From Siderastrea radians (Eukaryota; Cnidaria; Anthozoa; Scleractinia; Rhizangiidae), in contig OZ024895.1 of NCBI GenBank assembly GCA_964017195.1, positions 33,595,834-33,659,833 on the forward strand: a stretch of DNA of 64,000 nt, given 5' to 3'. Below are positions 24,219 through 37,050 of this stretch, one piece after another; position 1 is the first letter of the stretch; each line of letters opens with the position of its first letter. The notes under the pieces were generated by a model. It was not told the DNA's origin. It did no database searches and saw only the letters and a program-made list of their open reading frames with translations. Made by a program: the position numbers and the translations under genes.

Positions 24219-26564
24219 TTATATTTTCTTAAGCTCCTCGCTCCCCGAAGGAATTTCTTTGATGACAAAGACCAACGTGTCATCTTCTTCTTCTGTCTCG
24301 TCTGAGGATGTGTAAAGCTGCCATCTTTCCTTTTAAATTTGTGCTCCACTTCTTTGCTTTATCCAAGGCAATAATCCTCCTGGCATTTTCTGCAGCACAA
24401 AAGTAAGAAAGGTTTTAAAAGCTGTAAAAAATCAACACTTACAATTCTGGAGGGTAAGGTTAGTGTTTCTTTGAAGTTCTTACATGATTGTGTGTTGGGA
24501 CAATGTAAACAATGAAGCCCAATCCTGGAGACACAGAGTGGCTCAGTCACCAGTACACCTGTAAATAAGGAAATCTTGTCGTTATGGAAGGATTACAGTC
24601 AAGTTTTTGCCTTTGTCTGCAAACAATAAGCACTAAGATCTTATATTATAAACTGAGCCTTTGTAATAAGCTGAAATGCATCTTCAATCAAAACTAATAA
24701 TTTCAAAGCTGAATCCAATATTTAATTAGTATAAATGTTCTCACAACATGCACACTTGTACTATTCCTGGTGAAAATCGTATACAGGACTGGGCTGTTTT
24801 AGCTCTTTCCCTGGTTCTTAAATGACAATACACCTTATGAACACCTGCTATGGACACTAATTACACACATTGTATCTTTTAATTACAGTAGCTCATGACA
24901 CGTATGTCACCATGCTCTATGGACACCTGCTGGTGAGGACAACAGACACTTTTCTCTGACCAAAGTGAAAATTTAAGTTTTCTCTTATATCAACCATCCA
25001 TAGCAGTAGAACACAATTAAAATGAATTACTTTCATATTTAAAATAAGAAAAAAAGAGACTGTTGCTTTTGACTGACATTTTCTCTTGAGGTTCAGACAA
25101 ACAGACTGAATATTGTTCAATCCCATCAAGTGACATTAAAATTTTTATGGCAACATTGTCACTTTGGCCAGTCTGTTGTACATACTAACAGAGCATGCTG
25201 ATATATATGCGTGAGCTATACTGTATTAGTGGGGACAGAAGAATTGCAATTACTGTCTGTTATGAGTGTCCGTATAAAGCAAGTGTCTGTAAAGTGAGAT
25301 CCCACAATTTCTTTAGTAGCAGATGGTAACTGCCAGTTCATCAGTTTTCAATTCAATAAAAAATATGTACATGTATACAGAATTACATGCAACACATAAT
25401 TATTGGAGACTAAAGTGCAAGGGATAACAATGATCTTTACCTCTCTCTAAAGGAATCACCAGTAGCATCTTGTTTTCTCTGCAAAGTGAGAAACATATTT
25501 TTACCAAATATGGGGTAACACTAAATGTCTAAATTTCAAAACTTAAAGTAGTCCAGAGGTCACTGAGTGTGTCAGCTGATTTTCATCAATTAAGCCCAGC
25601 CTTGATTTCTGCCACTCACTCGGGTAAGGCTTTCCTCCCCGAGAAAAAGGGTGGTATCTCTTGATAACATAACATTAATTACCTGCACAGAACACCAAAA
25701 TCATTTCACACATTATGTTACATTTGTAATTCTGCTCTTCTTTAATCACTGAATTTCTAACTCTCTGATTGGCAATTGCACACCGGTTAACTGTATCTGC
25801 AAATAACTCTGTATCCCCGGGATCGGTAAATGAATTGACCAATGAAGCTGTTATCACATACAAGTCATGTAACTATATGTACATGTATTTATCAACAGCT
25901 ACCGAACAATCAATAAATATTTTAAAAATGTAGTCAAGGGTTTCTGACTGATTATTTGATGGCTGTCAATATGCCTTCTGTAAAATAATTAATAGCTAGT
26001 ACACATGAATGATTGTTTACAAGAGATTCAGTCAGGCTATTTTAATATAAGCCAGTGACCTTGTACAAATTCATTGGCTGAACCTCTTGCAAACAGCTAC
26101 CACTCATATTTGTTGTCATTCAGAGGAAAGAGAGCAGCTTTATACTCATCGCCAGGTAAAATTCCCTGATGGAGCTATTAGACGGGTTTTACATAAACTT
26201 TCATTTTCTGACTCAAGCACCACACCGCATTCTCTGTGTTTATGGAAACAGTTGAATATAATTATAACTGATGTATGCGGCTGTGTGGATTTTACCCATA
26301 AATGGCGGTAGTCTGCTTAAATGCACAGTAAAACAGGCCAAAGGTCAGTCAAAATAACGAATCTTATACTCACCGATCGCGATATGTTGGAGGGACGTGA
26401 CATTGCGATGCAGAAGGTACAGAAGACAGTCAAGATGTGTGTTTTCTTCCTCGTGTCTCTCGATGAATTTTAGCTCCACTCGAAGTTTCCGATCCTCAGT
26501 GAACAGAACGTCTGCATTCTCCACCGTAAGCTCCCAAAGAAACGTTGGCGAACTTAACACTTCG
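24219..26564 (-). CDS. Possible multi-exon gene inside TIR element 3 (unknown product)
   Basis: Splice-bounded open segments on the minus strand, 5' to 3'. 26564-26374 (after CAAACAG, before GTGAGT) encodes FLWELTVENADVLFTEDRKL and continues in frame. 25847-25683 (before GTAATT) includes DTELFADTVNRCAIANQRV. 25478-25441 is a 38-nt exon before GTAAAG. 24558-24443 (after TTTACAG, before GTAAGT) encodes VSRIGLHCLHCPNTQSCKNF, a CxxC-x5-C cluster. A last segment (24389-24219) can end in an acidic stretch, SSDETEEEDDTLVFV, then stop at 24221. Exon phases were not fully reconciled and the first exon is not identified. The Cys cluster might be a zinc-binding module of a transposase, but that is a guess. 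A composite of relics is also possible. Confidence 0.35.
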
Positions 26565-27299
26565 CTGTTTGAAAATTCGATTTAATGCGCGCGCGCATTA
26601 AATCTGTGCAACGTATTTTGGCGCTCAAAATACTAACTGCACCGGGAGTGGGAGGGGAAAATTGTTCATCCCATCACCGTACTATTATCAGGACTCGCCT
26701 TGCAAAAATGTTTATTGTTACAGCTTTTTTAAATAAGAAATTATCAGGATATGTTTTTACTATGAAAGAGTGTGCAAGTTAAGTCATTAAATAGCCATAA
26801 CTGACTTAAACGGTCGACTAATGTCCCACCCCTAGACAGTCGATTCGCATGTCGACAGTACAACCAGTCAGCGGATGCAATTTAGCGCGCCAAATGCGCC
26901 AAAGCAGGCAAAGAAATCGCCAGAGAATCTTCAAAGAATGGATGAGTGGACGATTTTCACGAGAAAAACAAAACAAATTGGCGTTGTTAAGCATGGCGAG
27001 AATAAACACAGGAAATACGATGAACGGGATGAAGCGGGGGCGTCGAGAACAAAACAAGACAAACCGAATGCACTGCACTGCAATTTGTTTATCATTATTA
27101 GTTTTGAAAGTGGTTGTTGTTGAGTTTTTATTAATCTATCTGTCTTGTCTTTGGGTGACATTCAGTTGACTCTTTTAGTGATATTGCATGCGGCTTGTAA
27201 TGTTGCCAGCCTTGCCCTAGGACACCTTCTTAGATCATTTTGTTGCCACACAAACAAAGTACACCACGCGACTAAAACTGAGTGAATTGAAAAGGAAAA

Positions 27300-27734
27300 G
27301 ATATGTTTCCTTTAAATGGGATTTAAGTGATGTCACTTAAATATTGTCTTTTATTTCCTTGCCTTTAAGTGGAAACTTAAAGGATTATTAAATGGATTTA
27401 CAAGGGAAAATAATAACATGTTTCTTTAAGGAATTTAAGTGCCGGCTCTTAATCCTGGTAAGACATTTACCCAGCTTTAATATCCAAAGTAAAGCTTATT
27501 AATGGTTTTGATCGATTTAAAATAACTTTACTGGAAGACTTAAATACACAGTTTTTCAACTAAGGTGGTGAACTAAATTTAAGTTATCTTAAATGCTCTT
27601 AAAGACATATTAAAGCATGATACTAACTTTAAGTAATGTAAGAGTCTTTAATTGTAAAATTAAAGATTTTTTTATTCTTTAAGTGATCTTTATTTTTTTC
27701 GTAAAGACAAGTAAATCTACCATTTCGTCCTGTG
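27300..27734. repeat. Right subterminal array of TIR element 3
   Basis: TTTAAG/CTTAAA words are dense here (for example CCTTTAAGTGGAAACTTAAAG at 27363), mirroring the left array. The array ends in the terminal inverted repeat at 27705-27734. Confidence 0.75.
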
Positions 27735-28554
27735 GTTGTTGATGATGTTGTTGTAATTTTTTCCCCAAACTGACTGAGAGTTACAACGTGAAGTTCGATC
27801 ACATTTCTAAAAATCGTGAGTACTGGTCAGTTAATTTCAGACTGAAGCCAGTTGTAGAAGTTTTAGTAGTTCAGAAAATAGCATGATCTACCGCGTGATA
27901 CGCGCTGATACTCTCATTTTACACAAGTAAATAGTGCATCAACAGTTGCTGCTCTTGTCTCTCAAATTATTGTGACCCGATTGGTCATTTAAGTCGTGAT
28001 TTATTAGCTGTGGAAACTACAATCAGTGATTGGTCGTCTTTTGGCAGTTTCGAACCGCTTATTGTTACCCTTCTTTCCATCGGCTTATTGTTAGTCAAAT
28101 TTTGTCAGTTTGTTCAATCTATTATTTTTTTGCTTTTATTTATGCCTTCCATATTATGTCATTTGTAGGGCGCGGGTAGCTTTTTAGGTTCAGTCGTGTC
28201 TGTTGTGAGTTAATTGAAATTTCTAACTTTACGTAATAATTAAGTAATAAATGCTGTCGCTAGAATCCTAGAAAATTAGTTGAAGGGAAAGAAATAAAAC
28301 TCTAATTAAATATATGTACAGCTGTACTACAACCTCAAGGCAACAGTGACTTTTTGGATGTCCATTATTTTACCATTTCCGTTTCAAAGATGAAATCTGG
28401 CTTCATGAGACAAAGGCAACTATCACCACACTTTCGAATTCTATGCGAGATAAAATCTTGTTTTGCAAGACCTTTTTTTATGAACTGTTTGTAGTTCATA
28501 AAGTTGCTCTCTCTTATTTTGCGAGTGAAGTAAGTTGGAATATCCCTTGCACCA

Positions 28555-29060
28555 AGAGCCTGGTAAAAAGTCTGGTAAGCGTGGTCAAGTCTGGTTCAAC
28601 CAGACTTACCAGGCTTTTGTGAAGAAAACAAGTCTGGTAAAAAGTCTGGTAAGGCTGGTTTTACCAGGCTTTTAGGGTGAGCCTGGTTGTATTGTACCAC
28701 AGAAGCCTGGTAAGGCCGGTTTAGGGACGAAAATTATAACCTGAAAAGTCAGGTTAGTCTGGTTTAACCAGACTTTTATGGCGAGTCTGGTTCGAAAAAA
28801 TTACCTGAAAAGGTTGGTTAGCCTGGTTTAACCAGGCTTTCTTGGTACGTCTGGTTCAAAGACAGAACCTCAAAAACCTTGTTTGTCTGGTTTTACCAGG
28901 GTTTTCCAGAAAGTCTGGTTCGAACATATCATATGCACCTGAAAAGCCCGGTTAGTGTGGTTGGAAAACATCACAGTACTTGAAAAGCCTCAAGCCCATT
29001 ATGTTCTAAGAATTCAAAAACCTAGAAGCCCAGGTTTCCCTGGGCTTTCCAGGCTTTTGG
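28555..29060. repeat. Left CCTGGT/ACCAGG array of TIR element 4
   Basis: Repeated inverted words such as AGTCTGGTTTAACCAGACTT (around 28760) and GCCTGGTTTAACCAGGCTTT (around 28820) recur every ~60-80 bp with diverged spacers containing ACCTGAAAAG. Confidence 0.85.
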
Positions 29061-31670
29061 TTAACAGTGTTTGACAAACGTTCCAAGCAATTCTTATGTG
29101 CCTCAATGATAATTTTTATTGCAAACTGTAGTGCAATTTCTAATACATATTCTATGGAAATTCAAATGGCCAGGGTACAAAATTGCCATACCACCAAAAC
29201 CAACAACGTACAGTGAATAATGATTATAAAATGTATATCTTAACAAAACCTTCTAATACCAAATTGACTTTAAACATGGAGCAACCCTATAAACATTAAC
29301 TAAACTCTAAGTTGGCTTATGACTTTTCAGCTTGACAAGTGACGGCCTAGGAATTAAAAATGGTTGTTAGATTCGACACATTTACAGGTACACACACTGT
29401 ACTTTGCAAAATTTTACTTTGGTTGACTGAAATATTTTAGTCTCTACTGAAGAGCCAAACAAAAAAAATACAGTTAAAACTAAAGTGTTGCATTGCACTG
29501 TCGTCTGAAGATGTTGATTAAGATACTTTACAGAACTTGATACATTTGCAAAATAATACTGATCAGCCAGAGCTTTTACGACTGCAAATCAAATTCAGCA
29601 GAGGAACCAAAAATGTTTCCATTGCTAGTCTATTAAGTCATCAGCCACTCCATAGGACCGTCTGCATACAGGCTACTGTAATGTCCATTGTTTTGACAAA
29701 CCCTTGTACAAACCATTGATTAAAGCTTAACAATTCTAGTAAAGGGTTAAAAATTTAATTTCTTTCAAAAAATATGAATTCTCCTGTACATCTTTCAATT
29801 GCCACTGGATTTGATTCTTTATGCAGTGATCTCACAAACCGGGATTCAGATTTTTTTGCATCTGTGTTTGCATCTGTGTTTGTAAGCTGCTAAAGTTCCA
29901 TGTGTAAATATGGATTAGAGATAAAAAGTACTACTTGTACCTTAAGAAAACAAGCTAAAACTTTCAAATAAAATTAAAAATTTACAATGTAAGGCTGAGA
30001 GATAAAAGGCACTACATGTACCTCTGGAAAAAAAGCTAAACCTTTCCAATAGAAGGAAAATTCAAATTTGCGGACATGGTATTGCTGGAAAACTAAAACT
30101 TTGGCTGAATTTCATCAAATTGGTTTAGGAGCTGCTCACTTAGAATTTTAGAAACACATGCACAATTGCCACTCACGCACAACTGCAAAGCAAGCTCTTG
30201 CATAGTGATTACCGTGTATGTACTTTGATATTACAAGCACATATTATATTTCAATCTAATTTTGATAGCATTTGTCAAAAACATATTAAAAAGATATGCC
30301 CCCAAAAATCTCTTATGTACATTACAATGTAACTTAACTTAAAAGTATTTTTTGTGCTTAGAGTTTTTTTTTTTTTTGCCAAAAGATATGAAAAATTATC
30401 AAGTTATGTAAAAAAGTCAATTTGCCACTGGTTGATACAGTATCTTACATCACCATGTAATAAACTGAAGCTTTAGACTGAAAAAAATGATTTTTCTCAT
30501 ACCTATTCATTTTTGTCACTTCACCTACAACGCAAAAATGAAAGGAATCTGTGAAGGTATAACTTCGGTGGGCTGTAGTTTCAGTTACTTGATCTCATTC
30601 AATAAATGTATTAACCATTACACGCAAGATAGAAAGCTGTTTCCACAAAAAAATCTGGAAAGAGAACGACGTACATTGCGTGTACATGTCGACTTCAATT
30701 TGGTTTATTTTGACGTCTCATTATGCTGGTTGCCACCTTCATCATGCTAGCTGGACTTAATTTTTAATTATTACATTCTTTCCTTCATAGCCCTAGTTTT
30801 CTTTTGAGCCTGGTTTTTTTGCCTCTTGATGCTTTTCCTCATTTATAACTTTTTGTGGCAAAAGTCCATGGCTAAACGAACATTTTAAACTTATCATTTT
30901 GATCTGAGTTTCATCATGTAAAAATCTTACAAATATGTCTAAACTGCTAATGTGGCTTATGTACATGTAACAAGTGATCCAAGCAAAAGTGTCTCACCCT
31001 ACAGGATTGCTCCATGTTTAAACTAATACCTCTGTTCTGTTCTGTTCAGTTTCAGGTCTAACTGAAAAAGTGACAAAACTACACTGTACATATAAAGGGC
31101 CAATTTAGACTATGTTGTATGCGACATGCTAATGAACAGCCTACAATGCAAGTTGTTCCATGCAAATAAAAGCTAAAACTTTCTCATGCCTGTCGTGCAT
31201 GGCATAAAAAAATGCTGCAGGATTTTGAAATGTGTTAAAACCTTACGACAATCATAGCGAGAGGCAATGATAAATGAAGTGAACTCGTTACAATATTTCC
31301 AATGATCTGCCAGACCACCAGCATAAGTAAAACTCAAGACTATCTAAATAGGCCCTGAACTGCAAATGTTGTGGTATTTCTTATCTGCTTTGTTGCCCAG
31401 GATTCCCTGCTAGACTTGGAAATACTGTTTTCAGTTTTTAACAAATGCACCTGAAAAAAAAATACAAAGTAAAATAAACATAAATAAAATACCAAGGGAA
31501 ATAACCAAAAAACTGCAACCATATTGTACAGTTCCTCTCAGACGAATAGGAGTAGCTAGTGCCTTTGGTATGGCATCTACAGGCACACCTTTTGCGCGCT
31601 CTTATAATTACGTACACGCAACCCCTAATAAATGGTGTATTTTTAAACAGTGAAAAATACTATTTTATGC
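29061..31670. other. Interior of TIR element 4, no gene recognised
   Basis: AT-rich sequence with homopolymer runs (for example poly-T at 30365). The longest frame, 30487-30750 plus, has no recognisable motif and is not supported as a gene. Confidence 0.5.
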
Positions 31671-31674
31671 TTAA

Positions 31675-32590
31675 AGACTCTCTGTCGACTACAATGCAAT
31701 GCGCGCGTTTGTTTATGTTTTGATTCCTTTGGAGAGAGAACACTGTGATAAAATAGCTAGATTTAAGCCCTTTAGCAGCCAAGAAAGGAAATGAAGGTGT
31801 TCACTTCGTTAGGTGTATACGTTTTGTCAATAGAAGGAGCTAAATTTTATGGTTTATAAGTCTTGCAGATGACTGTAATAAAATACGATTCACCGTTGAC
31901 TGTCATTACACGTCACACAGTCAAAGAAATATTTTCAAATTGACATTGTGCATTATTTTGGTTTTTAGTTTATCGGGTCATGAGTTCTCTCATTCATTTA
32001 CATGTATGTTCAGCAGCACTTATACCTTAACATGCCCCTCTTTAAAATTTCGAAAGGCGTGTAGAGTAAAAGCAATTGACATTACTTTATTTTATCACTA
32101 ACGGTTGCAAAACCGCGATTTGTCACCCGCGGGGTTTGTTGAATACTCAGTCACGTCCGATCTACAGAAACATTTATTACTGTAGTCAGTTTGATATTCA
32201 CTCACATTCAGTTCCACATAACCATAAGAATTCTGTTATTTTTCCTTTTGAACTCACTGGATCGTCATAGTCTCATTATTTTGATATGAGGTATAAATAA
32301 AAACTTTCCGCCTGGTCTTGCTTGTCGGTTGAGAGCTGTGCGAAACATCGAGTGTCCGAATGTCGCTTTTGTGACCCGAAGAATAAAACATTTTTTAAAT
32401 CAACACTGCTCTAATAGTTCCCTGATAAATTTCATAGCTCCATAAGAAAATCTCTATCTATTCTACTGAAGGATGACTTGGATGTAGGCAGATTTCCACA
32501 GCCTTCAAATGCCGACGCAAAACTTTGGGGTTTCGTGGTCCACGAAACCTCCGTTTAGGCGCGCGTTGCATTGTGGTCGACAGAGAGTCT
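31675..32590. mobile_element. TTAA-flanked TIR element, 916 bp
   Basis: TTAA at 31671-31674 and at 32591-32594 flank inverted ends. The left reads AGACTCTCTGTCGACTACAA, then TGCAATGCGCGC. The right, reverse-complemented, reads AGACTCTCTGTCGACCACAA, then TGCAACGCGCGC. A TTAA target duplication is characteristic of piggyBac and Kolobok elements. The interior has a TATAAATA (32290) but no transposase, so it is non-autonomous. Nested in TIR element 4. Confidence 0.85.
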
Positions 32591-35330
32591 TTAACAAGCC
32601 AAATAGTCACTGAATGGACCCATATATACATGTACATGTGTATAGTATATATTCTCAGCCACTGACAAAATTTGAGGCAAAAAAGTACTGCAACATAACA
32701 GAAGTTGATTGGTGAACTGTAACTAGAAACACCTACTCAGTGACTTGCAAAGGTCTTTGAAGGGCCAGCTCTACATGAAAGACTGGGTGGACTGGCTAGT
32801 TTATTAGATTTCTCACCCAAAAAGGGTTAAAATGCTTGTCTTGTCCTTTATGTATACATGTAGCCACCATTTAGTTACAAAACTGAAAGAGTGGGTGGGT
32901 GACCATCTTGCATACAGTATTTAGCAAATAACAAAATAAATAAATAAATAAATAAATAAATAAAACATAAATAAAGTAGGGTTATTCATCCAGACAGGAA
33001 ATCCATGCAAAGAGGCCCCACATAAATACTTTCCTTCAGCAACCATGCACGCTAAAGTATGTTTAAATAACAGTTTCAACTAATAGAACTTGACAGTACT
33101 GCTATTGCAGACCACCAGAAATTGAATTGGAAGTAAAATCTGAAGTTGACACATGTACATTATTTCTTATATGTCCAAAAAGTGACATGTCAATAAAGGT
33201 TATCCTAAATTAATAATTCCCAGTCATTCATGGTAGAAGGAATGCAAAAACACAATATCGGTAAGTTGATAAAAATTCACACCAAAACTGGTCCACTTTA
33301 ATTTTACAGAAGGTAATGTTGATTGAGAAATTTTAGAATATCCAGCCAGTTATTTACTTGTGTATTAATGTTTTATGAACAAAAGAGACCATTCTTATTC
33401 AGTGACATGCAAATGGCTTGCCAGATAAATTCTAATTTAGCCTGTCTATATTTGCTCACCAAGTCCAACTTTTTGACTGAGTTTGAGTAACGAACGTTTG
33501 TCCTGAGGCGAGATTGTATATCAAGCTGTTGTAAAGATCGTTCCAATTGGCTGCAGAACGAGAGTGCTGCTTGACTATAACACAGTCATTGAAATTTATT
33601 CGACCTATTTACTTGCAAGGAAAGTCAATATCTAAGAATTATTATTCTATATTCTTGCAAAAATCCAACTTATTAGGTAAAATTCGAATATGCTGCAAAT
33701 GAAGCTCACTTTTTTCACTGGACATTATTTCTGGTCGCCAAAGTCGGCCGAGTAACTTAAGCTTACATGTACTTTTCTGACCTCAGCCGAACCGAACGAA
33801 CCAAAATGGCCGCCAAAGAGGAGGTAGAATCTATTCAAGAAATTTAAGATTAATACTGTACCTTTGTGTAAGGGAGGGCAGCTCTGCATCGAATCCCACA
33901 ACTCTTCAACCACTGGAGTAAAAAACTATCCACGTTTCACTTTCTGGCGCACACAAACACGGAGAAATCCAACACACACAGATCACAGACACAGACATTC
34001 ACCAGTTACTTGCGCCTGCAATTCTCGAGCGTGCGGCTGTAAATCACATGACCCCTTGAAAGCGGCCCGGTCGCATAGCTGGGTAACCGGCGGTGAGTTT
34101 CAAATAAAATGGGTTTGTGTCGAATAGAGCTGGTTATCGTACGTGAAAGTTTTTTATTACGCTATTCTTTAGATTATTTTCGCTTACGATTAACAAGGCT
34201 CAACTCAGAACTGCTCTGTTGGAAGATGATTGCAAAGATGGTTGATGATTGCTCGATTCAAGTATAAACGGACTGAATTACCAACGGACTGATCGATCGA
34301 TTTCAAGGCCGGTGAGTACATGTAACCTAATTCCTCATAATGCGTAGCTGGTATGACTAACATTTCATGTACATTTAGTTTTCAATGGAGGGCTTAAAGT
34401 TCCTTTCTTTGTGACATTCTGCCAAATGAGTGTAATAAGCTTTAACACACAGTGTAAGCGTACACTGTGCAAATTTGCACGTTGCAAATCATAATCAAAA
34501 ACGGCCTTTGTGAAATTGACCCCACGTGGGACAGTGGTATCAAGTGACAACGAAAGCCATTTTTCACACATGTGGCATTCTGTGACTTACACTTTTCACA
34601 TCAAAGTGTGATAAGCCCGGCGTGGTAAAACAAAGGTTTACCGACCAAGAAGTAGTCGACGTACCATTATCAGAACTTCGCAAATCCGAATAATTTGAGG
34701 AGTAGGCATTTCACATGCAAGCACGTACGTGTATCTCCATGCATCTACATGTATCATTGGTGATTAGTTGTAGGTGATTTCATAATGCCTGCACGCTAAC
34801 CAACAGTTCAGTTGAAATGCGTTCACTCAGATACGTGTACACATAAACTTGAATACAATGAAAGCCTAAATTTTTCTTTAATCACTTGTCAAAGCGGAGA
34901 AAACATGAAATGAAACATGCATAATTTGCCAATTAGTGAGTTCTTTAACGGTTTATGAGAATTCTTGATTTTTTTTAAGCAAAGATAGTGATGTGTACTA
35001 ACATGATCAGATTTGATATTATTTGAATAGTAACGACTCCAGGACTTGACACCATAGCATTTTTATTCTATTGGCATAAGGTGGAAATGTGTGCATTTCT
35101 CAAAGTCCTGTTTTCAAGGGAGTTTGCATATGGGAGTTTTCATTGCAATGAACAGTTCTAAAATGGTCACCAGATTTATGAACTTTCATCCCAACCTAAT
35201 GTCCAATGTATGCCTAAATACTAAACAGTAATTTATCCATGACAGACTCACAGTGGAGACCCTATATACGTAGTAGTAATACACTAAATTCTCAATTTCA
35301 GGCATTGAATTCCTTCCTTTTGTATACGGT
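32591..35330. other. Interior of TIR element 4 with an (AAAT)n microsatellite
   Basis: Contains (AAAT)n at about 32934-32970 and otherwise AT-rich unassigned sequence. Around 33864-33913 on the minus strand a short open segment ends ...SCPPLHK at a consensus-like donor AAAG|GTACAG. It could be a first exon, but no downstream exon was found. Nothing else is supported. Confidence 0.45.
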
Positions 35331-35568
35331 AGATGCCAGGGTATGAGGGGACATGTTGCAGGGACATGTCACAGAGACACACAGCAGTGCGACACTGCAA
35401 TTGTTATGCTTAAGGCATGTACTGTAGCAGGAACATTTATTTAGCAGAGAGGAAATCGAAAGGTGCTTACATTTTTGCAACAACATGTGACACCCTTTGG
35501 TGTGTGGCTGGTGCTTTTTGAGCTCATGCAACACAAATTTCAACATGTCCCTTCATACACTGGCACCT
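35331..35568. repeat. MITE-like foldback element, ~238 bp
   Basis: The left end reads AGATGCCAGGGTATGAGGGG and then ACATGTTGC. The right end, reverse-complemented, reads AGGTGCCAGTGTATGAAGGG and then ACATGTTG. Internal ACATGT words. Nested in TIR element 4. Confidence 0.7.
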
Positions 35569-36860
35569 TAAATTTGATTTTGCTGCATGCATGGAAACTG
35601 CATGCCAAGTACCATGGCATTCAAAATAGCATGTCATCCAAGTAAAAGCTAGAAGCTTGTCCAAAATACAGCCACCCATAATTCAGAAAAGATAACTGAA
35701 GTTGAGATTTAATAAAGGAATATTATTAATTCTGTTGTGCTCATTTTAGGATATGAGGTGATTTTTATTTTATCAACTTTGTGCTCTGCACCTTGTTGGT
35801 TACTTACCACCCTATACCCAGTACATACACCTGTACATGCTCATGGAATAAATGTTAAATGTCACAGACATTAAGGTGAATAATGGTTCTCTCAATATAA
35901 TAATTATTATGCCACACAAGTTAATATCCAGCCCCACAGACTGGTACAGGTAACTTGTTATCAGATATGGACAAAAAAACTGTGGAGGTGACCACTGTTG
36001 TGCTCGGCGGTGAATGGCATGTGATATACTAATTACACCTGTAGTGTGCAGAAAACATTATGAAAACAATGTACCTACTTGTTCGGAGTAGTCTACATGT
36101 AGATGAAAGAACTTTATAAATCCAGGAGGGCATTTGAGTGTCTCATGAATGTTTTTCTTTTTTTGAAAATCATCAAAACTGCTCAATCATGTTATGGGAA
36201 AGCAGCCTTCAAAATGGCAACTTTTCAATCTTTGGCTTATTTCCTAATTCAAAAAATTATGTGCTTACTGACCTAAAGCAAGAGCTGAAGGAAAAAATTA
36301 TTTGGCTTTAAGGGGATGGTGTTCAGTGTGTCAAACTGTCTCCAGTGAGTTTTTTGCACTTTTGCCCAAGAACCAAATATTAACTTACACATGTACTGTA
36401 CAGTCATGTAGTTGAAAGGTCAATAACACAATCAACTGGGCTAGATGACTGGCGCTGTTTAGTTACATCCTATATAGAAGTTAAATTTCAGTTCAAACCT
36501 GAACCTCATACATCTACATGTACACTGCTCCTTCAACAATCTCCTGGGATCTGTAAAGTAGTTCATGTACTGCAGTATAGATGAAATTAAAGTATGATTT
36601 ACATTCACCTTTATACATGTAGCTACATGTACATGTATGTGAGTAGTAAGTTTATTTTTTATGATCCATTTATTAATTTTACTCTCAAAATTTTTCATCA
36701 GGTTTCTACATTTGTACACATTGTATCAGTATGACTCCAAGTTCTACAGCAAAACAGTTTCTTGATGCATGTTATACATAGCAAAGGAATGCATCACACA
36801 TGGTCAGGTAAGTTACTCAAACATACAGCTACAATTAACGTTGTCGGAAAACCTACGCAA

Positions 36861-37050
36861 TGAGACCACAAGGTGCTATGGGTAATCTATTAATAAATTT
36901 ACCAAGCTTAGCTGTGGCTCACCCCTACACAAATTAAATCATACAGGCAAGTGTTTATCGTACTTTCACCCCTCCTACGGTAGCGACAACTGCGAAATTA
37001 CAGCCGAATCACAAACCATTTTCAGCTACCCATACTACCTTTTGGTCTCC
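36861..37050. repeat. Short inverted-repeat element, ~190 bp
   Basis: The left end reads GAGACCACAAGGTGCTATGG. The right end, reverse-complemented, reads GAGACCAAAAGGTAGTATGG; both continue GTA. Possible MITE; edges are approximate. Confidence 0.5.

Larger units (their letters stand above)
18137..27734. mobile_element. TIR element 3 (9.6 kb) with TTTAAG-word arrays, a satellite and a possible gene
   Basis: The left end at 18137 reads CACAGGACAAAATGACAGAT. The right end (27734), reverse-complemented, reads CACAGGACGAAATGGTAGAT, and the match continues through TTTA. Next to both ends are arrays of CTTTAAG/CTTAAAG words (18163-18690 and 27300-27710). GTTGTT immediately flanks both sides and may be a 3- or 6-bp target duplication, although the local sequence is GTT-rich. 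Inside, left to right, are a three-copy 58-bp tandem repeat, the 152-bp satellite, and splice-bounded exons on the minus strand. Termini starting CAC plus subterminal repeats recall EnSpm/CACTA-like elements, but no transposase of that type was recognised. Confidence 0.75.

Noticed and set aside
26849..27169. 106-codon plus-strand frame MSTVQPVSGC
   Set aside because: Basic, low-information sequence with competing frames on both strands, no motif or splice signals; it may be 5' UTR or promoter of the minus-strand exons.
30487..30750. 87-codon frame as a gene
   Set aside because: No recognisable motif, no paralogue in the window, and it lies in the AT-rich interior of a large element.
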